Shown: positions 1 to 6,467 of the stretch, one piece after another | Layout: each line of letters opens with the position of its first letter | How positions within the stretch are numbered: position 1 is the first letter of the stretch | NCBI GenBank assembly: GCA_012514925.1 | Contig: JAAYZI010000128.1 | Coordinates: 1-9,780, forward strand | From: Deltaproteobacteria bacterium | Lineage (GTDB): Bacteria; Bdellovibrionota_C; UBA2361; JAAYZI01 | DNA: 9,780 nucleotides | Direction of reading: 5' to 3' | Position numbers and translations under genes: made by a program | The notes under the pieces: model-generated | Told to the model about the DNA's origin: nothing | The model's database searches: none | Seen by the model: only the letters and a program-made list of their open reading frames with translations

Positions 1-44
1 TTCACTTTCTCCAGAGAAAGTAATATTCACGTGGACGGATACCG
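1..44. repeat. Palindromic intergenic repeat, right part of a copy cut by the window edge
   Basis: This stretch matches the right part of the complete copy at 9479-9547, from the central palindrome (here CTTTCTC-CA-GAGAAAG) through GTAATATTCACGTG and on to GGATACC. It differs from that copy at only a few bases (CA instead of CG in the centre, GTGGACGGAT instead of GTGAACGGTT). Its first 18 bases are identical to the last 18 bases of the window (9763-9780). It lies directly upstream of a promoter-like sequence and mazG. It could be a REP/MITE-like element or an operator-like palindrome; the sequence alone does not decide. Confidence 0.7.
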
Positions 45-49
45 TTGGT

Positions 50-77
50 TTGCAAGTTTTAATTAATCGATTATGAT
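50..77 (+). promoter_or_regulatory. Possible sigma70-type promoter for mazG
   Basis: TTGCAA at 50-55 and TATGAT at 72-77 are separated by 16 bases. They match the -35 and -10 consensus at 4 of 6 and 5 of 6 positions. Transcription would start near 84, leaving a leader of about 20 bases before the ATG at 104. The match also argues against the TTG at 77 as start codon, because it would lie inside the -10 region. The promoter would sit immediately downstream of the palindromic repeat. This is a consensus match only. Confidence 0.4.
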
Positions 78-103
78 TGGCGGCTCTAGCATGGATATTT
101 TGT

Positions 104-880
104 ATGCCTACTGCCGCTGAAGCTTTTCAAAAACTGGTAAAGATTGTGGCGCGCTTAAGAGACCCAGGCGGCGGCTGTCCCTGGGATCTGGAGCAAACTC
201 ACCAATCCTTAAAACCCTGCTTGGTCGAAGAAACTTATGAGCTGCTTGATGCTATAGACGAATCCCCTGAACGCATGCGCGAAGAGCTGGGGGATGTACT
301 GCTCCAGGTGGTGCTACACAGTCAAATCGCTGCGGATCAGGGTAACTTTAAGATCGAAGACGTGATCTCTGATATCTGCGCCAAGCTAATCAGACGTCAT
401 CCTCACGTTTTTGCAGATCAAAAAGTCGAAGGTACCCAGGAGGTGCTGGTCAACTGGGAAAAGATCAAAAGTGTGGAGAAAAAAACCAAGCGTGGGCATT
501 TAGATGGCCTGCCGCGCAGCATGCCAGCTCTGGCAAGGTCGCAACGTATCGGAGAGCGCTGTGCGCGTGTGGGTTTTGATTGGCCTGACCTGCCTGGAGT
601 GCGCGATAAAGTGCAGGAGGAGCTGTCTGAGTTTTTGGAACGCCTAGACGAACCTGCCCAGCCGGACCTGATAAAGGAGGAGTTTGGAGATCTGCTTTTT
701 ACGTTGGTACAGCTGGCGCGAAAATTAGACTTTAACGCCGAGGAGGTCTTGGCTCGGGCCTGTCAGAAGTTTACGCGCCGCTTTGGGGAGCTTGAATCTA
801 AAGCTAGTGCCACGCTTGAGCAGATGACCCTAGAGCAAATGCATAAGATCTGGGACCAAATTAAAGCAGAGGAGAAGTAA
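104..880 (+). CDS. mazG: MazG, nucleoside triphosphate pyrophosphohydrolase
   Basis: The 258-residue product has two MazG domains, as in the long enterobacterial-type MazG, which is of similar length. The N-terminal domain opens with RLRDPGGGCPWD (17-28), followed by the metal-binding helices E42-E43-x-x-E46 and E61-x-x-D64, and the typical RRHPHVF (97-103). The C-terminal domain repeats the pattern with EELSE (172-176) and EEFGD (192-196). MazG proteins hydrolyse (d)NTPs to NMP and pyrophosphate in the cytoplasm, cleaning aberrant nucleotides, and in some species influence (p)ppGpp levels. The ATG at 104 is preferred over the TTG at 77 because the conserved domain begins a few residues after it and a promoter-like -10 covers the TTG. 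No strong Shine-Dalgarno sequence is visible. The gene ends 4 bases from the convergent minus-strand gene. The family assignment is secure. Confidence 0.95.
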   Translation: MPTAAEAFQKLVKIVARLRDPGGGCPWDLEQTHQSLKPCLVEETYELLDAIDESPERMREELGDVLLQVVLHSQIAADQGNFKIEDVISDICAKLIRRHPHVFADQKVEGTQEVLVNWEKIKSVEKKTKRGHLDGLPRSMPALARSQRIGERCARVGFDWPDLPGVRDKVQEELSEFLERLDEPAQPDLIKEEFGDLLFTLVQLARKLDFNAEEVLARACQKFTRRFGELESKASATLEQMTLEQMHKIWDQIKAEEK

Positions 881-884
881 GCTT

Positions 885-2243
885 TTACGCTGCTTTCATA
901 CCCCACCAGCTTTTAATTACCGAAACAGCCCGATGAAACGTTGATTTGGTTGTACTGGACGCGTTCACTTTGGTAAAGAGCTCAGTGTAACGTGGGTCTG
1001 CTTTCACTTCAGGAGGCGCAATGATCGAAACCCCGTGCTTGCGCTTTAAGCGGGCGACGGCGGCGATAGTTTTTCGGCTGTGGTTGGCGGCTGGCAGCCA
1101 CACAGCCTTACGTTCGGTTTGAGGCCGCGCGCTTATCAGATTGAGCATGCGGGCGTACAGCCGCTTGGAGTCACCTCTAGATGCTGCTGACGTGCCACCA
1201 CAGCGACTGGCGTGCAGATCGGACTTAATGGACTGATAGCTTACAAAATCATCGGGTCGGTTGCCGTCTAGCACCCATACATTCTTAACCTTAGCGAAAT
1301 GCTTGGTATGCAAGCGCCCAGGATCCTTGATAGTTAATGCCCCTGGATTTTTGACTTGCAAATCGTATAGCCGACGAGCCATCTGAGCTTCGTGTGCAAC
1401 CGCTTGTTTCGGTAAGACGACTTTTACCGTCGCGCGGCGGCCACTGTTTTTGGCGCGATTGAATACGTTTTCGATTTTTTGGGCAGTAGGCAAAAGCTCT
1501 GCGGTGTCAGTTGGCAGCGCAACCCAAGTTTGAAGCTGCAGCACAAGTTTTTTACCTTGTGCTTTAGCGGCCTCCCAATTTTGCAGCGCACTACTTGCTG
1601 CAGCAACACCAACCTTAATATTTGAGCCGTGCTTACCGGCGTGGTTTAACGCTTGTATAAAATCCTTAAACTGCGTCCGATCTGTAAACTTGTTGGCATC
1701 GACTTCAAGCCGCATATTAGCTGCGCCCCGATCAGCAACATTTTGCCGTACGCGTGACACAACCGTAACAGCGTGGTCCGCCAGATGCGTTGACAGTGTT
1801 GATTTCTGCTTGTGCGGGGTAAAGTGAAGCCGAAGCTGGGTCCAACCCGGCCCACTCTTAACGAATTTGAGCTCCCGCGCCCGCACTTCAACCGCCAACT
1901 TGCCGAGAAAAGGGCTGTCAAAAGAAGAGCGCGCAATTAACTTCCCTATATTCTTTATTAGCTCGCGATCTGTGGGATCCTTTAAATCAAAAGGTAGGTT
2001 CACGCTTAACATCGGTTTTTGCCCCAAATCACGGAGCGCGAGACGGCGGCGTACGTCCTCGACCGCGTACCGTCCCAACTTTTTGGCGCGATCATGGCCG
2101 GAATCGACAGGGGTCTCCTGAGCTACGTCGGTCAGGGAATCTCCCGTACCTGCTCCAATTGTCTGGTTTTCCAGTACAGAACTGGAGTCAGAACTTGCCA
2201 CTGCTACAGTTTCTTTCTGGGTCTGTGTACAAAGCGTTGCCAT
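885..2243 (-). CDS. Uncharacterised basic protein with possible beta-alpha-beta repeats
   Basis: I do not recognise a family for this 452-residue protein. The first 50 residues are Ser/Thr-rich, low in complexity and probably disordered; no signal peptide or membrane segment is visible. The rest is rich in Lys, Arg and Ala and alternates hydrophobic strands with amphipathic helices. Similar segments recur: a strand, then a T-D-containing turn (DPTDRELIK at 89-97, KFTDRTQFK at 185-193, LPTDTAELL at 243-251), a helix and another strand ending in K-x-x-V. A later segment around 379-410 resembles them loosely. An H-T-K at 312-314 after a helix and strand recalls phospholipase D HKD motifs, but the expected downstream Asp, Gly-Ser and Asn are not in register, so activity is doubtful. 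The ATG at 2243 follows a GAGGT (2247-2251). It lies 59 bases downstream of the small SH3-like gene and may belong to the same operon. Confidence 0.8.
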   Translation of the reverse strand: MATLCTQTQKETVAVASSDSSSVLENQTIGAGTGDSLTDVAQETPVDSGHDRAKKLGRYAVEDVRRRLALRDLGQKPMLSVNLPFDLKDPTDRELIKNIGKLIARSSFDSPFLGKLAVEVRARELKFVKSGPGWTQLRLHFTPHKQKSTLSTHLADHAVTVVSRVRQNVADRGAANMRLEVDANKFTDRTQFKDFIQALNHAGKHGSNIKVGVAAASSALQNWEAAKAQGKKLVLQLQTWVALPTDTAELLPTAQKIENVFNRAKNSGRRATVKVVLPKQAVAHEAQMARRLYDLQVKNPGALTIKDPGRLHTKHFAKVKNVWVLDGNRPDDFVSYQSIKSDLHASRCGGTSAASRGDSKRLYARMLNLISARPQTERKAVWLPAANHSRKTIAAVARLKRKHGVSIIAPPEVKADPRYTELFTKVNASSTTKSTFHRAVSVIKSWWGMKAA

Positions 2244-2302
2244 AGTACCTCAAATTAGCACAACGCTGTTTGAAAAGGAACGGTTTGACCTAAATATCTC
2301 GA

Positions 2303-2515
2303 CTAAGAACCGCCTCCTTCAATAAGCTGCAACGATTCAGGGCTGAAATAAGAAATGGTGCCGTTATCCCACTGGACCTTAACCAAAATACCCTTATCTT
2401 TGGTGTCCCCGGACGTGCCGATAATTTCTTCACGCACTTCTTTGATTAAACCGTAACTTCGCTCCACCCCGACGCGCTTAACGCGATCATTGACCTTTAG
2501 ATTTGTTGTCGCCAT
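2303..2515 (-). CDS. Small SH3/KOW-like beta-barrel protein
   Basis: This 70-residue product begins with KVNDRVKRVG, continues with YGLIKEVREE and GILVKVQWDNGT, and ends with ISYFSPESLQLIE. Short alternating strands with a VxWDNG turn and a final 'SPESLQLI' are typical of small SH3-like or KOW-like barrels, which often bind nucleic acids or proteins. I infer the fold from this pattern and cannot name the family. The ATG lies 2 bases after the stop codon of the RNA-helicase-like gene, and its ribosome-binding site (AGGAAG, 2523-2528 on the reverse strand, 7 bases away) lies inside that gene. The two are therefore very likely co-transcribed and probably translationally coupled, which suggests a shared, RNA-related role. 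Confidence 0.8.
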   Translation of the reverse strand: MATTNLKVNDRVKRVGVERSYGLIKEVREEIIGTSGDTKDKGILVKVQWDNGTISYFSPESLQLIEGGGS

Positions 2516-2517
2516 CT

Positions 2518-3879
2518 TTATTCTTCCTGCTCCATATCTAAGCGTGATTCATCGTGGGGCTTATTCTCCCCAGCCTCGACCACGCTCTCTTCCTCACGGC
2601 TCTCTTCACGGGGTGCCGAAATTACAGTAGCCTTAGCGCAAAAAAGCTCTTGGTCCTCCATCTTGGCAGCCGAGAGCTTGTCCAAAAACTCAGGGGCCAG
2701 CTCTTCCGGCACATCCACAAAGGAGTAATCCTCCCGCAAGTTGAAACGCTTCAACTGTCCGGCTGCGTTAGGGCAGAGTTCCTGAACAATATCTGTAAAG
2801 CGGGCTTCATCCAAACCCTGGCCCGCGCCGCACCCAATGTAACAACGCACATCCCTACGTGGCGGAGGCAGATCACGGCGGTCCGGCCGTCTGCCGCTGG
2901 ATTCATCACGTTTACCTTCCCCGTTCCCCCGACGAGACCTTTCCTCAGCGTAATTATCATCGCGCCGGTTACTGGAATAGCGTCCGTCATCATTCCTGCG
3001 CCGGTCACGATCCCCGCCCCTGCCCCGGCGTTGGCGCTCCCAGCGGTCACCCCGGTCATCCTCGCCTTCGGACCGACGATCCCAGTCTCGTTCACGCTGC
3101 CTCTCATCCCCTCGTGAGCCCGCACTCCTTAGGGCCGGAAGGACGTTGAGACTGTCATCCAGGAGTTTTTCTAAAATCTGGATTTTATGCTCGCTAGCCA
3201 ACACCTGCTCTGCCAAAAAAAGCAGACGCTCATCCGAACTCTCATGAGTACGCATTGCGTCGGCAATTAATCTTTCGGCCTCTCCGCGCCAGAGCTCTTC
3301 TTTACTCGGTAGCTCGCTCTTATTTAGCTTGAAATCAACAACTTTTTTAAGGTAGTGAAAATTGGTGAAATCATTCGGCCCTATCAAACTAACCAGTGTC
3401 GATGGATTGTCTGCGGATTGATGAGCACTCATGCGATGGAGATAAATTTCAGGATCTTCATGGATCGAGTAGTTAATCACCACATCAAAAGTACCCATAT
3501 CGATATCTCTAGATGAGATATCTGTTAGTACGATTACGACTAAATCTTTCTGTTTAAGCTGCTGCAGAGACTGAGCTACTCTCTGATAAGGAACATGTCC
3601 GATTAGCTTACAGGCGGCGATTGCGCGCTTTTTTAGCATAACGTCGACCATGTCGGCTTCAGAAGGGCTATTACAAAATACGGCTGTAGCTGGATACCCC
3701 ATAGCCTGGATCACGTCGCAGAGAGCGTTGGGCTTGGAGAGTAAATCGTTACCCACTTCGTAATATAAGTGCTGGGTTTCAACGACAGGTGCCTGCTCTG
3801 TATTGTCCTGCCCTGAACCGTTTGCTGTTCCTTCGCTCTCTTGCCCGTTATTTTTCTCTGTTGTACTGTCGCTTTGCAT
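2518..3879 (-). CDS. DEAD-box-helicase-like protein lacking RecA1, with Arg-rich linker and DbpA-type RNA-binding domain
   Basis: About 453 residues from the ATG at 3879; a TTG at 3885 would add two (numbering below counts from that TTG). After an acidic, low-complexity N-terminus (1-35) comes only the second RecA domain of a DEAD-box helicase. It has a motif IV-like AVFCNSPSEAD (68-78), motif V changed from TDxAARGxD to TDISSRDID (121-129), and motif VI changed from HRxGRTGR to HRMSAHQS (150-157), so the catalytic arginines are missing. No Walker A, DEAD box or other RecA1 motif is present, and there is no room for them upstream. An Arg/Asp/Gly-rich segment (about 255-345) leads to a DbpA-type RNA-binding domain (about 346-420: RCYIGCG..GLDEARF...YSFVDVPEE). 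An acidic tail follows. DeaD/CsdA-type helicases share the rear half of this architecture. I infer a non-catalytic RNA-binding or scaffold protein. Confidence is high for the domains, low for the role. Confidence 0.85.
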   Translation of the reverse strand: MQSDSTTEKNNGQESEGTANGSGQDNTEQAPVVETQHLYYEVGNDLLSKPNALCDVIQAMGYPATAVFCNSPSEADMVDVMLKKRAIAACKLIGHVPYQRVAQSLQQLKQKDLVVIVLTDISSRDIDMGTFDVVINYSIHEDPEIYLHRMSAHQSADNPSTLVSLIGPNDFTNFHYLKKVVDFKLNKSELPSKEELWRGEAERLIADAMRTHESSDERLLFLAEQVLASEHKIQILEKLLDDSLNVLPALRSAGSRGDERQRERDWDRRSEGEDDRGDRWERQRRGRGGDRDRRRNDDGRYSSNRRDDNYAEERSRRGNGEGKRDESSGRRPDRRDLPPPRRDVRCYIGCGAGQGLDEARFTDIVQELCPNAAGQLKRFNLREDYSFVDVPEELAPEFLDKLSAAKMEDQELFCAKATVISAPREESREEESVVEAGENKPHDESRLDMEQEE

Positions 3880-3947
3880 TTTCAAATCCGCTGATCTCTT
3901 GTTAAGATTCCTCTGTTTAGTAAGTCTCCTTTTAATAAGACTGCATC

Positions 3948-5396
3948 ATGATCAACCCTCAGATCTCAAACCGGCGTCTACTGCCGCGCTTAATAGCTTC
4001 GCCACCCGAGTTGTCGATCTCCGACCTGATTAAATATTTAATTGAAGGCCTCCAAAAATCTGGCTGGTCTGACACACCCGAAATCCGGGAGAAAACAACC
4101 ATCTCTATTAAAGCGGCCGCCTATTTAATGGGGTTATTGTTACTGGGGTTGCTGTCCGCGAGTGCTTGCACGACGTTGCCAGGCTCACTCATCAATAAAC
4201 CCAGTGGCCTAACACACAAGTCTCAGAATCCCTCTCCGGATCTCCCTCCTGGTTCCCCCCAAGTAACCCCTCCCCGTGGAAGTCAGTCTATCGATGTTAA
4301 TAGTGCAGATCCCAACAGAAGACAAGACCTTCAAGTGTATGGACCTTATGCCCCTGAAAACACCGTACGGTGTTTTGTTAGCACCCTCGATCCTACCGTG
4401 TGGCAGGGAGCGCCAGGGGGAGCTCACTCAACTGATATCGCTGGAGTTTTCCCTTTAAGGGGGTGTGGGCTGCAGAGGCCCTATATGCTTTCGATTGATC
4501 GAAGTTCTTACGTATACCTGTGGGACCTCACCACAGCGCAAGGTCGACAGATTGCCAATCTTCTAGAACCTATTGAGTTAGTTACATTTTCGGAGAACTC
4601 AAACATTGTGGCCCTTTCACATGGAAGTGCCGTTAAGCTGTTTTCCGCAGGTCGGTGGGAAAAAATTGGCTCACTACTTCGGCTTAAATCCCGCATTACT
4701 GCTATGGATTTTCATCCGGATGGCCGTTCGCTCCTACTTGGTGCTGGAGATGGACAGATCTATCGCTGGCACTTTGAGAAGGAAGCCGCTGCCTCAACCT
4801 TGGACGAGCAAGAAAGGAGCTTGGAGCGCTACAGCGGTCATGCCGAAGCGATAAATACGCTAATTTATCATCCTTTCGGCCGGGTATTTTTCAGTGCAGA
4901 TTGGAGCGGTGTGTTAAGCGCTTGGTTCGGTTACGATAGCGCCCCGCATGCAGGTATGTATGACAAAAATGCTCTGGGGCCGCTTTTTTTCTCAAGGAAA
5001 CCCTTGCGCCAAAAAGAGAACCGGAGAGGGCTCAGTCCGATTGAGCGGTTGAACATCAGCGCCGACGGCCGGACACTGTTGGCTGGTCTTGGGGACGGTG
5101 GGTTGGAAGCTTGGAAAGTACGAGGCTTTGTGAGGGCTGGAGAGATAGCGGCTCATCAGGGTTTGATATACGCCGTGGCCTTAAGCGCGGATGGCACCCA
5201 GGCTGCAAGCTCCGGCAGGGATGGAAAGCTGAAGATTTGGAGGATTGAAGAAACAGAAGATAAGCGGTTACCTCTTAAGTTCAGCCTGCAGAAGCAGTTT
5301 GAGATAAGCGGGGTGCACCATCTTGCATTCCTGGGAAGCCACGGGGTAATCGCCGCCCGTAGTGATGGTAAAATTTGGACGGTTAGGCTGGATTGA
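3948..5396 (+). CDS. WD40 beta-propeller protein, predicted lipoprotein
   Basis: From the ATG at 3948 the product has 482 residues. Residues 52-74 look like a lipoprotein signal peptide (ISIK, a Leu-rich core, then SASAC), with C74 as the lipidated cysteine. A Pro/Ser-rich linker follows (about 75-135). The rest forms WD40-like blades, recognisable by strand endings around W192, W274, W326, W389, W431 and W477 and by repeated 'F/LSxDGRxLLxGxxDG' segments. This suggests a propeller of about seven blades exposed in the periplasm or outside. Such propellers bind partner proteins; no enzymatic motif is visible. A signal peptide starting 52 residues into the protein is odd and raises the question of a later start (see the separate site at 4087-4092). 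The gene is divergent from the helicase-like gene (about 60 bases apart) and lies 50 bases before lspA. Confidence 0.85.
   Translation: MINPQISNRRLLPRLIASPPELSISDLIKYLIEGLQKSGWSDTPEIREKTTISIKAAAYLMGLLLLGLLSASACTTLPGSLINKPSGLTHKSQNPSPDLPPGSPQVTPPRGSQSIDVNSADPNRRQDLQVYGPYAPENTVRCFVSTLDPTVWQGAPGGAHSTDIAGVFPLRGCGLQRPYMLSIDRSSYVYLWDLTTAQGRQIANLLEPIELVTFSENSNIVALSHGSAVKLFSAGRWEKIGSLLRLKSRITAMDFHPDGRSLLLGAGDGQIYRWHFEKEAAASTLDEQERSLERYSGHAEAINTLIYHPFGRVFFSADWSGVLSAWFGYDSAPHAGMYDKNALGPLFFSRKPLRQKENRRGLSPIERLNISADGRTLLAGLGDGGLEAWKVRGFVRAGEIAAHQGLIYAVALSADGTQAASSGRDGKLKIWRIEETEDKRLPLKFSLQKQFEISGVHHLAFLGSHGVIAARSDGKIWTVRLD
4087..4103 (+). promoter_or_regulatory. Possible internal ribosome-binding site before a non-canonical ATC start
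   Basis: GGGAGA at 4087-4092 is followed after 8 bases by an in-frame ATC (4101-4103, I52 of the WD40 protein). Initiation there would give a standard lipoprotein signal peptide of about 22 residues, whereas the ATG at 3948 has no visible Shine-Dalgarno and adds about 50 residues in front. AUU and AUC starts are rare but known in bacteria (infC and pcnB use AUU). The site could also be a chance purine run. Confidence 0.25.
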
Positions 5397-5446
5397 GGGT
5401 AAATACTCGTACGCTTAATAAGCGATTACGATTAAGAGGCGTTACT

Positions 5447-5953
5447 ATGCGAATTAAGAATCTGATTGTTTTTTGCTTGAGCTTGGCGATTGTGGCTGCG
5501 GACCAGGCCACGAAACTAATTGCTTTGAATGACTTTTACGAGGGAGAGAGTGTTTCAGTTATTCCTGGATTCTTTAATTTGACCTTAACGTTCAACAAGG
5601 GTGTGGCTTTTGGTTTGTTAGCTGACCTTCCTGACCCCACTCGGCAGGTCTTGATTGCTTCTGCCACCCTGACGGCACTGGGGGTGATTTTTTTCCTGCT
5701 AATTAAGCACTACCGGCATGATTTTGTTGCGCAGTTGGCGCTAGCGGCGATAGTTGGCGGCGCGTTAGGTAACATTATTGACCGGTTGCGCCTAGGCAAA
5801 GTCGTAGACTTCCTCGATTTCTATTACGCGTCTTATCATTGGCCGGCTTTTAATCTCGCCGACAGCGCGGTGTGCCTGGGAGTTTTAGTGCTAATGTTTC
5901 GACCTACAAAGGCGTGTAAGGTAAGCCCGGCCGCCACTAAGGCAGTTTCGTAA
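5447..5953 (+). CDS. lspA: Lipoprotein signal peptidase (signal peptidase II)
   Basis: The 168-residue product matches the usual LspA length (about 160-170) and has four hydrophobic segments. It shows the family's conserved blocks: ADQATK (18-23), FNKGVAFG (49-56), GGALGNIIDR (104-113) with catalytic D112, VVDFLDFY (119-126), and FNLADSA (135-141) with catalytic D139. LspA is an inner-membrane aspartyl protease that cleaves the signal peptide of prolipoproteins just before the lipidated cysteine, after Lgt has acted. The ATG at 5447 is chosen over the upstream TTG at 5393 because it follows AAGAGG (5434-5439) at 7 bases and gives the normal short N-terminus. All four neighbouring plus-strand genes appear to encode lipoproteins, so the enzyme is surrounded by likely substrates. 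Possible co-transcription with the WD40 gene 50 bases upstream. Confidence 0.97.
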   Translation: MRIKNLIVFCLSLAIVAADQATKLIALNDFYEGESVSVIPGFFNLTLTFNKGVAFGLLADLPDPTRQVLIASATLTALGVIFFLLIKHYRHDFVAQLALAAIVGGALGNIIDRLRLGKVVDFLDFYYASYHWPAFNLADSAVCLGVLVLMFRPTKACKVSPAATKAVS

Positions 5954-6011
5954 ATCCCAGAAATCGGTTAGCATAATGAGGTTTGTTTTTATTTCCTAAT
6001 AGGTGAATGCT

Positions 6012-6410
6012 ATGAAACCTGTTATGAAAGCCGGAAGCTTTTTGGCAGGCCTATCCTTAGTTTTTGTGCTGGGTTGTGGTGGAGGCCGTGCCACCAACGC
6101 TGAGAAAGGTGCCGTGACGGGCGCTGTGGTTGGAGCAGGAGGCGGGGCGGTGGTAGGACATCAGCTTGGAAACACCGGAGTCGGCGCAGCTGTTGGAGGT
6201 GTTAGCGGCGCTGCGACAGGCGCGGTGGTCGGCGCAGCAGAAGATCGAAATTTTAAAGATACAGTTGAAGTACAACAGGAGCTGCTTAAAAAGCAGGAGC
6301 AGGAAATTAAACGTCAGAATTCCGAGATTGAGGACCTAAACCGCCAAAAATATCATAATGATTCCTTAAGGCGTTTTGAAAAACCCACTTCTCAATCTAG
6401 CCTGCGGTAG
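6012..6410 (+). CDS. Glycine-zipper lipoprotein with coiled-coil tail
   Basis: The 132-residue product starts with a lipoprotein signal peptide (K2, K6, hydrophobic core, lipobox VLGC with C22). Residues 33-76 form a glycine zipper, with Gly every three or four residues between Ala and Val, as in SlyB/Pcp/Rick_17kDa-type outer-membrane lipoproteins. Residues 80-112 are a charged helix, probably a coiled coil (QQELLKKQEQEIKRQNSEIEDLN). The ATG at 6012 follows AGGTGA (6001-6006) at 5 bases; the GTG at 6003 lies within that site and is rejected. A weak -10-like CATAAT lies at 5972-5977 in the 58-base gap after lspA, without a clear -35. The zipper, the spacing and the coiled coil closely match the next gene, so the two are probably tandem paralogues. 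The molecular role is unknown. Confidence 0.88.
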   Translation: MKPVMKAGSFLAGLSLVFVLGCGGGRATNAEKGAVTGAVVGAGGGAVVGHQLGNTGVGAAVGGVSGAATGAVVGAAEDRNFKDTVEVQQELLKKQEQEIKRQNSEIEDLNRQKYHNDSLRRFEKPTSQSSLR

Positions 6411-6444
6411 GTTGCTTGGGGCTTTAAACAGATTCGAGTAATTA

Positions 6445-6458
6445 TTTTTTTGGGGGGG
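6445..6458 (+). promoter_or_regulatory. T7-G7 homopolymer tract containing the ribosome-binding site of the TPR lipoprotein gene
   Basis: Seven T are followed by seven G, ending 9 bases before the ATG at 6468. The G-run is the only plausible Shine-Dalgarno sequence. Slippage in either run would change the strength or spacing of the site, but the tracts are short and variability cannot be seen in one sequence. Confidence 0.35.
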
Positions 6459-6467
6459 ATGTTAAAA

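Noticed and set aside
77..103. TTG at 77 as start of mazG
   Set aside because: It overlaps a promoter-like -10, and the nine extra residues precede the conserved domain without matching it; the ATG at 104 fits better.
863..896. Hairpin at the mazG / minus-strand junction (AAAGCAG with CTGCTTT, inner GTAA with TTAC)
   Set aside because: It overlaps both coding ends, has large unpaired parts and no T-run; too weak to call a bidirectional terminator.
2554..3149. Long reading frames opposite or overlapping the helicase-like gene
   Set aside because: They mirror its Arg-rich codons, are proline- and valine-rich without motifs, and lack ribosome-binding sites.
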